Of a DNA stretch of 64,000 nt, positions 52,958 to 60,950 are shown piece by piece. The translations under genes were made by a program, and so were the position numbers. The stretch lies in assembly GCA_947498505.1 (NCBI GenBank), contig CANMKG010000003.1:496001-560000 (forward strand), given 5' to 3'. The notes beneath the pieces are model-generated. The model was given only the letters and a program-made list of their open reading frames with translations, had not been told where the DNA came from and did not search any database. Every line of letters begins with the position of its first letter. Positions within the stretch are counted from its first letter, which is position 1. This stretch comes from an uncultured Maribacter sp. GTDB lineage: Bacteria; Bacteroidota; Bacteroidia; Flavobacteriales; Flavobacteriaceae.

Positions 52958-54145
52958 ATGGCAGCAAAAAACTTACCACCAGTATGGAATAAAATAGCTA
53001 AACACGCTATGTTACCCGAAACTAATCATGATGAGCGGGCGCGGTATAATTTTCTTGCAAACCTAAATAAACATTTAGCTCATGTGTCTCAGGGAAACAA
53101 AGTTGCCTTTGAAAAACGAGTAGAGCCAGATTTCGTTAAAAATAATGGACGTGCCATTGCATCGGTAGATGAATTAGGAGAAGCCATAAGTAAAGATTCG
53201 CATTATCAAATATGGTCTTCATTACGCAGAAGTACCATGGAGATGAGACAACAAGCAGGACGTTCAATTGTACTTCGTCAGGCAGAAGAATTAAGAGATA
53301 AAGCAGAGAAATTAAATAAAGGAAAATCTACATTAGTTTTAGACCCAAATTGTAAAGTTCCCGAATATTTGTTGGCTGTAGATAATCATTTAATGCCAGG
53401 AAGTTATCATACGGAACTGATTGAAGGTGATGTAACTCCTGCTGCAAATTATGATTCTGGAATTTTTGTTACTACAGCTGGTTTATTAGGTAGGTATAAC
53501 GATGGTGGAGGAAAAGCAATAGCAAGCTGGGTGAAAAAAACGTATGCAGATTTTGCACCAAAACGAATTTTAGATATTGGGTGTGGCATGGGGCACAATG
53601 TATTACCTATAGCAAAAGCCTTCCCTGATGCAGAGGTTATTGCGATTGATACAGGAGCTCCAATGCTGCGCTATGCGCACGCTAGAGCAGTAGATTTAGG
53701 TATTACAAATGTTACGTTTATGCAAATGGATGCCGCAATGACAACTTTTGAAAACGAGTCATTTGATTGGATTCAGTCCACTATGTTTTTTCATGAGACT
53801 GGTGGTAAATCTATTTATAAGATAATGAATGAAATTCATCGTATCCTGAAACCAGGAGGTATTACATTGCATATAGAGCAGCCTCAGTATACTGAGGATA
53901 TGAGCTTGTTTGAAAAGTTTATTCGTGATTGGGATGCTTTAAATAATAGTGAGCCGTATTGGTCAAAAATGCATGATATAGATCCTAAAGAGCTTATGGT
54001 TTCTTCTGGATTTAAAGAAGAAGACTTTATGCAAATTGGGGCTAAAGCTGAGAACGATTTAGATGATGGAAGCCAAAAGGCAGATGAACCAGAAGATCAT
54101 GGAAGGTCTCCAATATGGAATGTTTTTGGAGCAATTAAAAATTAA
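52958..54145 (+). CDS. Class I SAM-dependent methyltransferase with N-terminal extension
   Basis: 395 residues. The C-terminal part has the SAM site RILDIGCGMGHNVLP (about 203-217), IAIDTGAPMLRYAHARA and the post-motif DWIQSTMFFHETGG. The first 190 residues are helical and have no family I recognise (LPPVWNKIAKHAMLPETNH). It may methylate or demethylate-couple a pathway compound; the substrate is unknown. It follows hyuB by 6 bp and is followed by a small orphan gene. Confidence 0.8.
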   Translation: MAAKNLPPVWNKIAKHAMLPETNHDERARYNFLANLNKHLAHVSQGNKVAFEKRVEPDFVKNNGRAIASVDELGEAISKDSHYQIWSSLRRSTMEMRQQAGRSIVLRQAEELRDKAEKLNKGKSTLVLDPNCKVPEYLLAVDNHLMPGSYHTELIEGDVTPAANYDSGIFVTTAGLLGRYNDGGGKAIASWVKKTYADFAPKRILDIGCGMGHNVLPIAKAFPDAEVIAIDTGAPMLRYAHARAVDLGITNVTFMQMDAAMTTFENESFDWIQSTMFFHETGGKSIYKIMNEIHRILKPGGITLHIEQPQYTEDMSLFEKFIRDWDALNNSEPYWSKMHDIDPKELMVSSGFKEEDFMQIGAKAENDLDDGSQKADEPEDHGRSPIWNVFGAIKN

Positions 54146-54156
54146 AAAGCAATACT

Positions 54157-54510
54157 ATGATTGACTATATAAAACTAGCATCTAGCAAATCTAAAGGTAA
54201 ACGACCTTATTTTCATAACGATCCAGCTGTGGAGCGTGTATTAAATATTACTATGGCGGTGGCAGGAGAATTAGCCGTTATGAGAGAACGTATGGACACC
54301 ATTGAACGTTTGTTAGAAAAAAAAGGATTGGTATCTCAAGAAGAAATTGATAATTACATTCCAGAAACTAAGGAAGAAGAAACACAGCGACAAGCTTGGC
54401 ATAGTGAATATATTTCTAGAGTGCTACGTATAGTTCAGCAAGAAATGGAAGAGTTGGAGAACCCAGATAAAACTATTGCTGAAATTGCTAACGATATTAA
54501 CAAAATGTAA
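54157..54510 (+). CDS. Conserved small helical protein of unknown function
   Basis: 117 residues with no domain I can name. KGKRPYFHNDPAVERVLNIT is followed by a helical stretch (GELAVMRERMDTIERLLEKK) that looks like a coiled coil, then an acidic region and a final helix. The stop overlaps the next start (TAATG), so translation is coupled. I recall similar short proteins beside methyltransferase/Hyu clusters in other marine bacteria, which would make it a functional partner, but this is memory and not evidence. Confidence 0.6.
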   Translation: MIDYIKLASSKSKGKRPYFHNDPAVERVLNITMAVAGELAVMRERMDTIERLLEKKGLVSQEEIDNYIPETKEEETQRQAWHSEYISRVLRIVQQEMEELENPDKTIAEIANDINKM

Positions 54511-54926
54511 TGGCTGAACTGCACGACAGAATTACCAAGTTTTTTAACGCTATTATTGATAAAAATATTGATGAAATAAAAAATGGTTATTGTCAAGATG
54601 AAGGTACGTATGTGGTTTTAGAAGGCCCTAGATATAGTACCAAGGGTTTTGCAAAAATCATTGAAGGGTGGTCAGATTTTGCAGATTCTCCAATTGCAAT
54701 GGATAAAATTGTTTGGACCGAAGGTCCATTTGAAGAAATTATAGGTGATTTGGGCTGGATAAGCGGAATTACTGAGTTGTATTTAACCGTTGGTGATAAA
54801 AAAGTTTTTAATACGTTTAGATCTTCTTTTGTTTTTAAAAAAGAAGATAATGATTGGAAAATTAGACATGAACATGTTTCCGCTCCTCATCAAGACCCAT
54901 ATGGGGTTGGAGATTGGAAAAAATAA
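54510..54926 (+). CDS. NTF2-like (SnoaL-type) protein
   Basis: 138 residues, cytoplasmic. Pattern: ELHDRITKFFNAIIDKNID, VVLEGPRYSTKGFAKIIEGW, and the final strand NTFRSSFVFKKEDNDWKIRH typical of the fold. NTF2-like enzymes include cyclases, isomerases and dehydratases of small molecules. The start overlaps the preceding stop. It is one of two members in the window; substrate unknown. Confidence 0.75.
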   Translation: MAELHDRITKFFNAIIDKNIDEIKNGYCQDEGTYVVLEGPRYSTKGFAKIIEGWSDFADSPIAMDKIVWTEGPFEEIIGDLGWISGITELYLTVGDKKVFNTFRSSFVFKKEDNDWKIRHEHVSAPHQDPYGVGDWKK

Positions 54927-54939
54927 AATCAAAGAATAT

Positions 54940-56037
54940 ATGAAGCCCATTAAAAAAATAGAAATAATGCTCATTTTTTTAATGGGCTTTTTTATATGTA
55001 CAGGTCAAGAAAAAGAGGAGAAGATTAATGCTAGCTCACCAGCAATGGGAGAATCTTCAAAAGTGGTTAAAAAAAGACTTGCAAGCACTGTAGAACCTAA
55101 CCGAAAGTTTTCGTACCCAGAGCGAGAACTTGATTACCTTACTCATATTTGGGAAGGGGAATACGATAATGTGGAACAGTTGGATTTTGATAAATTCCGA
55201 AAAAAAGATAAATCTTCGATTAACAAACACGACAGGGTTCATGTTTCTGTCCGACAATTTCAAAACTCCAATTTTGGTGTTGCTGGTGTGTATGTGGAAG
55301 AATATCGGAAAGATGATCCTTCAATAATTACCAGACAATGTATATATCAATTATTTCCTGATGATGCAGAAAAAGCAATACGAGTAAAAGTTTTTCATTT
55401 TAAAAACAAAAAACCGGTACTAGCCAATGGAGAAAGTTTTGAAATGCTTTCTCAGTTAAAACCAGATGCTGATGAATTGGCAGAGGGATGCGAGTTACTG
55501 TTAAAGAGAAATGGAGATAGTTTTATTGCAAAAACTACGGATAAAAACTGTTTAAAAGGAGATGAAAACCTGACCATTGATTATCAATTTACAGTATCAG
55601 AAACCGAGTTTGGTTTTCAAGAAATAATTTATCAATCAAACTCACGCTTGTCCGACGATAAACAGGTTAGTGCTTATAAATTGGAGAAAGCCAGATGTTT
55701 TACTTGTATGGTAGATTTTCCGAACGATTCCAACGGAAGACCAACGATAACTAAACATTATATCGACATTTTGGATCAAGGAGGAAAGTTCGAGTTTGAA
55801 TATACCGATGGACGCAATATGCTATTAGGTATGCGTAATACTTGGTCTTTTGGGATGCATCGAGAGACTTTTGTAATTTATATTATAGACAAGGCAACAA
55901 ACAAGACATTAATTTATTCTTGGGGAAATCCGGGAGCAGATCGTATAGGTTTTAACCCCGGATGGATTAGAATTCAATGTGATATAAAAACAAATCGCAA
56001 CGTAAAACTACAGCAAGAGTTACGACCAGGCTCATAA
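54940..56037 (+). CDS. Exported CpcT/CpeT-like protein with C-terminal extension
   Basis: 365 residues from the ATG at 54940, which starts a signal peptide (IEIMLIFLMGFFICTGQ); an earlier in-frame start inside the upstream gene is unlikely. The CpcT-like part runs from THIWEGEYDNVEQL through VYVEEYRKDDPSIITRQCIY to LAEGCELLLKRNGDSF and NCLKGDENLTIDYQF. A C-terminal extension of about 110 residues ends YSWGNPGADRIGFN, a block shared with the protein at 14239-14985. It probably binds a ligand in the periplasm. It is last in the hyuB unit and convergent with the Tat-exported DUF1838 protein. Confidence 0.72.
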   Translation: MKPIKKIEIMLIFLMGFFICTGQEKEEKINASSPAMGESSKVVKKRLASTVEPNRKFSYPERELDYLTHIWEGEYDNVEQLDFDKFRKKDKSSINKHDRVHVSVRQFQNSNFGVAGVYVEEYRKDDPSIITRQCIYQLFPDDAEKAIRVKVFHFKNKKPVLANGESFEMLSQLKPDADELAEGCELLLKRNGDSFIAKTTDKNCLKGDENLTIDYQFTVSETEFGFQEIIYQSNSRLSDDKQVSAYKLEKARCFTCMVDFPNDSNGRPTITKHYIDILDQGGKFEFEYTDGRNMLLGMRNTWSFGMHRETFVIYIIDKATNKTLIYSWGNPGADRIGFNPGWIRIQCDIKTNRNVKLQQELRPGS

Positions 56038-56039
56038 AT

Positions 56040-56969
56040 TTATAGTTGCCCCTTTCTAAGTTTTTTATAACTGGCGTAGGTGCTTTTTCGCTTACTCCAA
56101 GGTTTTTCATCAGTAAAGTAATTGGGTTGAACCTTTGCAATATAATTTTTAATACTTTCTGGAATTTCATTAGTATTAAATATTTTTCTTCCCGTCGCAC
56201 GCCACATTACAAATCCGGGTTTTTGTCCCATTCGTAGCCAGGGTTCCCATGAATTTATTGCCGTCCAAAAAAAAGTTTGGTCGCATGAATCTAACTCTGG
56301 ATTAAAAAGTTGACCAGCGCTTGCGACAAAAGTAGTTGATGAACCAAAGTGCATTTGCTCTCCGGCAGAAGATACCGGCCATTCTTCAGGATTTAATGGA
56401 TTTTTAAAGCTGGTAGAACCATATTCATCGAGCCAAACTTGTTCGCCAGATTGTATCCAGTCATGCTGGTATGGCTTTACCTCATTTCTTGATAAAGTTC
56501 CTTCAGGAGTATATGTGGTTTTACTACCTCCACCATACATAAAATGAAAAGGTTCAACTATTTTATTGGTATATGGATTTTTCCATTCCGAAAGAACTTC
56601 ACCAGTTTCTAGATTACCAAAAAAGCCAATATCAAAACTTTCTTTAGTATAATTATCACCTTCTTTTTGCCAAATACTTTTAGCTAAACCCTGTAGAGTT
56701 GTTAAGGGTTTAGGTGCCTCGTCTGGAACAATGCCCCATAAATGCCCCGAAAACCAACTATATATTGTTGAGGGCTTTAAACTGCCCATTAAACGAATAT
56801 GTGTTTTGTATATATCTTTTTGGGAAAGGACAACAGGTTTTTTTCTTTCTCCAATAAACGGAGCAGCTAAGTTTATTCCTGGAATCGCGGCAACTGATAA
56901 TGTCGCTGATGAGTTTAAAAAAGAACGTCTACTAATGCCTATACCTTTAAAACTCTCTACTTTTTTCAT
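56040..56969 (-). CDS. Tat-exported DUF1838-like protein
   Basis: 309 residues. The N terminus has a twin-arginine signal, ISRRSFLNSSATLSVAAIPG, so it is exported folded, often with a cofactor. The mature part shows YSWFSGHLWGIVPDEAPKPL, EVLSEWKNPYTNKIVEPFHF and a W-rich end (WEPWLRMGQKPGFVMWRATG) shared with 58039-58947 (EMGSRPGWIIANATG). Function is unknown. The Tat signal suggests a periplasmic redox or metal protein. It faces the tandem operator 57008-57036, with a minus-strand -7-like TATCTTTA at 56998-56991. Confidence 0.75.
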   Translation of the reverse strand: MKKVESFKGIGISRRSFLNSSATLSVAAIPGINLAAPFIGERKKPVVLSQKDIYKTHIRLMGSLKPSTIYSWFSGHLWGIVPDEAPKPLTTLQGLAKSIWQKEGDNYTKESFDIGFFGNLETGEVLSEWKNPYTNKIVEPFHFMYGGGSKTTYTPEGTLSRNEVKPYQHDWIQSGEQVWLDEYGSTSFKNPLNPEEWPVSSAGEQMHFGSSTTFVASAGQLFNPELDSCDQTFFWTAINSWEPWLRMGQKPGFVMWRATGRKIFNTNEIPESIKNYIAKVQPNYFTDEKPWSKRKSTYASYKKLRKGQL

Positions 56970-57007
56970 GCTTCAATAATTGGGTTCACCTAAAGATAAT
57001 TAAATAA

Positions 57008-57036
57008 TTAATATAATTAATAGTTAACTAAGTTAA
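57008..57036. promoter_or_regulatory. Operator, tandem-dyad type, between DUF1838 and VOC genes
   Basis: TTAA-N5-TTAA-N3-TTAA-N5-TTAA, all quarter-sites exact, centres 57014 and 57030. Plus-strand -7-like TATTTTGT is at 57038; the minus-strand candidate is at 56998-56991. It probably controls both directions. Confidence 0.8.
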
Positions 57037-57071
57037 TTATTTTGTATATTGTTGAAGCATAATTAAAATAA

Positions 57072-58028
57072 ATGTATCAATTAAAGACCATATTAGAAGT
57101 AGTTTATAGTGTTGGTGATATGGAAAAAGTTACAAGCTTTTTCTGTGATTACGGCGGCTTAACCGCTATTGGTAATTACGCAACAAGCGCTTCGACGCTT
57201 AATTTTTGGGGGTTAAAAAAAGAAGCTCAAGCAGCGGAAACTTTAATTCAGTTTGAGAACCATTCCTCTGGTAAGTTACGTTTAGTGAAATTCAGCAATG
57301 TAGATCAAAAATATATTCGATCATCTCAAAAACCATGGGATATTGGTGGAATAATGGATATAAATTTAAGAGTTCCAGAGGTAGCCAAAACCTTTGACGA
57401 AATTCGCGATTTAGGTTTTCATGGTTTAAGTGACCCTTTATTACAAGAAATGGGACCCTTTAAATTGTATGATATTTTAATGCAGGGTTATGATGACATT
57501 ATTATTGCATTTACCCATAGAGTGCAACCACCGCTGGAGTTGCCGGAAGGGTATAAAATACCATCACATATTTATAATTCGTCTATAACAGTTAAAAGCA
57601 TTGCTGAATCGAGAGATTTTTACGAAAACATTTTGGGTTTTTCGTTGTTGAATGCGTATGAAGTAAAAAAAGATGCCCCCATTGAAAATATGTTTGGTAT
57701 ACCAATGAATATGATTACTGATGTCACTTGTAAGGCTAATATTTTTTCTGTTGATGGTACGCGGGATGTAATGTTTCAGATATGCGAATTTGAAGGTGTT
57801 AAGGGCAGAGATTTTTCAGAATTAGCGGTTCCACCTAATAGAGGATTGTTATTATATCGATGTGAAGTTGAGGGAGTTAGCAATTACTATGACTCGCTTC
57901 TAAAAAAAGGAATTCAAATACATAAGCCCTTACAAAAAGTAACAATTGAACCTTATGGAGAAATCAATTGCTTTGCGGTAAAGAGCCCTAGTGGAGTACT
58001 TTGGGAATTTTTGGAGAGAAACAATTAA
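57072..58028 (+). CDS. VOC-superfamily protein, two-domain
   Basis: 318 residues, cytoplasmic. First module TILEVVYSVGDMEKVTSFF, second IYNSSITVKSIAESRDFYENI, ending FAVKSPSGVLWEFLER, typical of VOC proteins. It could be a dioxygenase, isomerase or binding protein. First gene of a long plus-strand unit reaching the end of the window: VOC, DUF1838, peroxiredoxin, VOC, FGE-like, CpcT-like, VOC, VOC, CpcT-like. Confidence 0.75.
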   Translation: MYQLKTILEVVYSVGDMEKVTSFFCDYGGLTAIGNYATSASTLNFWGLKKEAQAAETLIQFENHSSGKLRLVKFSNVDQKYIRSSQKPWDIGGIMDINLRVPEVAKTFDEIRDLGFHGLSDPLLQEMGPFKLYDILMQGYDDIIIAFTHRVQPPLELPEGYKIPSHIYNSSITVKSIAESRDFYENILGFSLLNAYEVKKDAPIENMFGIPMNMITDVTCKANIFSVDGTRDVMFQICEFEGVKGRDFSELAVPPNRGLLLYRCEVEGVSNYYDSLLKKGIQIHKPLQKVTIEPYGEINCFAVKSPSGVLWEFLERNN

Positions 58029-58038
58029 ATATATAAAA

Positions 58039-58947
58039 ATGAAGACTAGAATTACATGGTTATTATGTTTTGTGTTTGTGTTTGGTATGCAAGCTCAAGA
58101 ATTGAAATTGGAAGGGGAAAAAGCCCTAGAAATGCGACAAAAAACGTCTTGCGGTACCCTTGAAGAAGGAAAACCTCTATACAGTATGTGGGAAGGCAAA
58201 ATTTATAGTCGTGTACAGGGAGAAAAAGACCGTCATTTATTTAATGTGGTGGGCTTAAATGTACGCCAATGTGATTGCGTTGAAGACCCCACTAGAGGAA
58301 AAGGCTTTAAGCTAGTAGGACGTGAAATTATGATGTACTTAGACCCTGAAACCAATGAAATAATTGATAAGTGGAAAAACCCATGGACAGGTGAAATGGT
58401 AGACGTTGTACATGTTGCTAATGATCCCGTAAACATGAGAAATACTGTTTATGAAAAGGATGCAGAAGGAAATTCAACATTAAAAGCAAGTTTTAGAAAA
58501 TATGGTGAAATAGGAGTTACATCTCATGAGGTTCCCTTGTTTTACAAAAACCCGTTGGCAGGGGATTATCAAAAATATGTAGGTGGAACGTATCATGCAA
58601 TGGAAATTTTTAACACGTATTACCAAGCAGAGGAGTTAACCAATTCTAAAATTAAAAACATTAGCCAATCTAATATTTCATGGCAAAGAATGTCACAATG
58701 GTTGCCTTGGATGGAAATGGGAAGCAGACCAGGCTGGATAATTGCAAACGCAACGGGTAAAAGCGTTTTAGAAAAAGACCAAATCTGGACAAGAATTCAA
58801 AAAATATTAGAAGAACGCTATCCTAAATATGATGCTCCTCCTGCAATGGATGATAAAAGACCAAACGAAACATCTTGGACGGTATTTAAGAAGTTTTTAG
58901 CAGATAAGGATGAAGTAAAAGAAAAAACAGAAAAGGAAAAACACTAA
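58039..58947 (+). CDS. Exported DUF1838-like protein
   Basis: 302 residues from the ATG at 58039, which opens a signal peptide (WLLCFVFVFGMQAQ); a longer in-frame start overlaps the VOC gene and is less likely. Mature part: YSMWEGKIYSRVQGEKDRHL, LNVRQCDCVEDP (Cys pair, candidate metal site), IIDKWKNPWTGEMVDVVHVA and WMEMGSRPGWIIANATGKS. Closest to the Tat-exported protein at 56040-56969. Ends with a Lys/Glu-rich tail. Function unknown. Confidence 0.72.
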   Translation: MKTRITWLLCFVFVFGMQAQELKLEGEKALEMRQKTSCGTLEEGKPLYSMWEGKIYSRVQGEKDRHLFNVVGLNVRQCDCVEDPTRGKGFKLVGREIMMYLDPETNEIIDKWKNPWTGEMVDVVHVANDPVNMRNTVYEKDAEGNSTLKASFRKYGEIGVTSHEVPLFYKNPLAGDYQKYVGGTYHAMEIFNTYYQAEELTNSKIKNISQSNISWQRMSQWLPWMEMGSRPGWIIANATGKSVLEKDQIWTRIQKILEERYPKYDAPPAMDDKRPNETSWTVFKKFLADKDEVKEKTEKEKH

Positions 58948-58951
58948 AACA

Positions 58952-59428
58952 ATGTCAATATTAAAAAAGGGAACTAAAGCTCCGGATTTTAAATTGGTCG
59001 GAATGGATTTGCAACCAATAACTCTTGGAGATTTTGCCGGAAAAAATTTGATTCTTCATTTTTTTCCTCTGGCATTTACAAGTGTCTGTACAGAGCAATT
59101 ATGCACGGCAAATGGAGAGGAAAATGATTACGCATCATTAAATGCAGAAGTTGTTGGTGTCTCAACAGATTCCCCTTTTGTGTTGGATAAGTTTGCTAAG
59201 GAAAATAATCTGAATTTTAAATTAGGCTCAGATTTTAATAGAAAAGTTAGTAAGGCTTTTGGGGTACTCTATGAGGGAGATTTTGTTGGGATGACTCATT
59301 TTTCCATGCGTTCCGCATTTGTTATTGATAAAGAAGGTGTTATCAGATACTCCGAGGTTACCGATGGAAAAACGCTTCCGAGTTTTGAAAATATAAAAAG
59401 TACGCTTGACGCATTATCTAAAAAATAA
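58952..59428 (+). CDS. Peroxiredoxin (AhpC/TSA family)
   Basis: 158 residues, thioredoxin-fold peroxiredoxin with peroxidatic C46 in FFPLAFTSVCTEQLC and a second Cys, C51, close by. It reduces peroxides using thiols. It is cytoplasmic and lies 4 bp after the exported DUF1838 gene. Its presence suggests that hydrogen peroxide or organic peroxides arise in the pathway, for example from oxygenase or FGE-like chemistry (inference). Confidence 0.88.
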   Translation: MSILKKGTKAPDFKLVGMDLQPITLGDFAGKNLILHFFPLAFTSVCTEQLCTANGEENDYASLNAEVVGVSTDSPFVLDKFAKENNLNFKLGSDFNRKVSKAFGVLYEGDFVGMTHFSMRSAFVIDKEGVIRYSEVTDGKTLPSFENIKSTLDALSKK

Positions 59429-59432
59429 TCAT

Positions 59433-59966
59433 ATGAGATTAAAAATCAGTATTTTATTAGTGCTGTTTTTGGCTTTTGTAAGCTATAAAAGCAATACCAA
59501 AGAAACAACCTTAGGAACTAAGCTTGTTTCAAATGATGAAGGTTTGCTCGTTAAAAGAAGTAGTTTGCTGATTTCAGATTTAGAGCAATCTTTAAAAATA
59601 TATCGTGATATTTTAGGATTTTCTGCTTCACCAATAATGGATACCAAAAGTGATTCGTATTCGTATCCAGTTTTTAAAATACCTAAAGAAGCAAAAATGC
59701 GATTAGTCAATTTAGATTCTGATTCGCAACAGCGCGTTCTAAGCTTAAAAGAGGTAAAAGAAATAACATTGCCAAAACTACCAGTACCACATATGAGCGC
59801 AGTACTTATTAAAGTTACCAATTTGCAGGAGGTTATGTTAAAAATAGAAGATTTAGGTCTGGAAATATCAGAATATAATGTGGTTGAAGGTAAAAGATTA
59901 AGATATAAAGAACAGTCATTTATAGACTATGATGGGCATTTAATAGCTCTGTATGAAACTTTTTAG
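59433..59966 (+). CDS. Exported small VOC-superfamily protein
   Basis: 177 residues from the ATG at 59433, which begins a signal peptide (KISILLVLFLAFVSYKSN). One VOC module: VKRSSLLISDLEQSLKIYRD, VPHMSAVLIKVTNLQEVML, SFIDYDGHLIALYETF (Asp/His/Glu near the end as in metal-binding members). An exported VOC protein is unusual, since most act in the cytoplasm. It suggests periplasmic conversion or binding of the substrate. Confidence 0.72.
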   Translation: MRLKISILLVLFLAFVSYKSNTKETTLGTKLVSNDEGLLVKRSSLLISDLEQSLKIYRDILGFSASPIMDTKSDSYSYPVFKIPKEAKMRLVNLDSDSQQRVLSLKEVKEITLPKLPVPHMSAVLIKVTNLQEVMLKIEDLGLEISEYNVVEGKRLRYKEQSFIDYDGHLIALYETF

Positions 59967-59975
59967 TAAACAGAT

Positions 59976-60926
59976 ATGAGAAAGGTGATTTTTTTCATAA
60001 TAATGGGTGGGCTATCTTTTTTACTGTTTCCGAGTATGAAAATGGTACAAGATGGTAATCGTGAAACTTTTTCCGATTGCGCTAGTTGTCCGGAAATGAT
60101 AGAAATTCCAGCAGGCTCTGTACACATAGGTTCTCATGAAGACGAAATAGGAAGAAAAAAAGGGGAACGTAGACGTATAAAAGCAACTATTTTAAAGCCC
60201 TTTGCTATGGCAACAGCAGAGGTAACATTAGGGCAGTTTAGGGTATTCATGGAGGAAACTAAATATAAGTCTAACATTCCTGTTTATAAAGGGCAACCTT
60301 TGGTAGGGTGTAATTATTTTGATGGAAAGGGTTATGGTTATATCAAAGAGCATAATTGGAAAAATCCTGGATACCCGCAGCGAGAAGACGCTCCTGTGGT
60401 TTGTGTAAGTTGGAGCGATGCTAAAGCGTACTGTGATTGGTTAAGTAAAAAAACAGGAAGAATATATAGAATTCCATCTGCGGTAGAATTTGAGTACGCT
60501 TCTCGTGCAGGAAGTTCGGCACCATGGTTCTGGGGAACTAACCCTGAGCATGCATGTGATTACGCCAACATAGGCGATTCGGCATTTAAGGATAAGTACC
60601 CTTCTCGTCCTTCTTTTCCTTGTACAGATGGTTATGTATATACTGCTCCAGTAAAAAAATTTAAACCAAATGCTTTTGGTTTGTACGATATGGTTGGAAA
60701 TGCATGGGAATGGACAAATGATTGTTTCTCTAATGATTTGACCAATGCTCCTGTGGACGGTACTTCATATGAAGGAACCGATGAGGAATGTGTTTTTAGA
60801 ACACCCAAAGGAGGAAGTTGGATTAGTGGTATAGCTTGGGGAAGAGCGGCTGTTAGATCTAGAGATGGGGCAGATTATAAAAGTTTTATGCTTGGCTTTC
60901 GGGTCGTAGCAGAACTACAACAATAA
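59976..60926 (+). CDS. Exported FGE/SUMF1-family protein without the copper cysteines
   Basis: 316 residues with an N-terminal hydrophobic segment (IIMGGLSFLLFPSM) and an FGE-sulfatase domain: EMIEIPAGSVHIGSHEDEIG, VCVSWSDAKAYCDWLSKKTG, YRIPSAVEFEYASRAG, FGLYDMVGNAWEWTND, GGSWISGIAWGRAAVR. In formylglycine-generating enzymes the segment after GGS carries two Cys that bind copper; here it has none, and no sulfatase gene is in the window. It resembles non-canonical members such as PvdO of pyoverdine maturation, a periplasmic protein acting on a heterocyclic chromophore. A role on the pathway substrate is inferred. Confidence 0.78.
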   Translation: MRKVIFFIIMGGLSFLLFPSMKMVQDGNRETFSDCASCPEMIEIPAGSVHIGSHEDEIGRKKGERRRIKATILKPFAMATAEVTLGQFRVFMEETKYKSNIPVYKGQPLVGCNYFDGKGYGYIKEHNWKNPGYPQREDAPVVCVSWSDAKAYCDWLSKKTGRIYRIPSAVEFEYASRAGSSAPWFWGTNPEHACDYANIGDSAFKDKYPSRPSFPCTDGYVYTAPVKKFKPNAFGLYDMVGNAWEWTNDCFSNDLTNAPVDGTSYEGTDEECVFRTPKGGSWISGIAWGRAAVRSRDGADYKSFMLGFRVVAELQQ

Positions 60927-60950
60927 AGACGAATGATTAAAACATTACAT

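Noticed and set aside
59976-60926. Formylglycine-generating enzyme serving sulfatases
   Set aside because: No sulfatase gene in the window and both catalytic/copper cysteines are absent.
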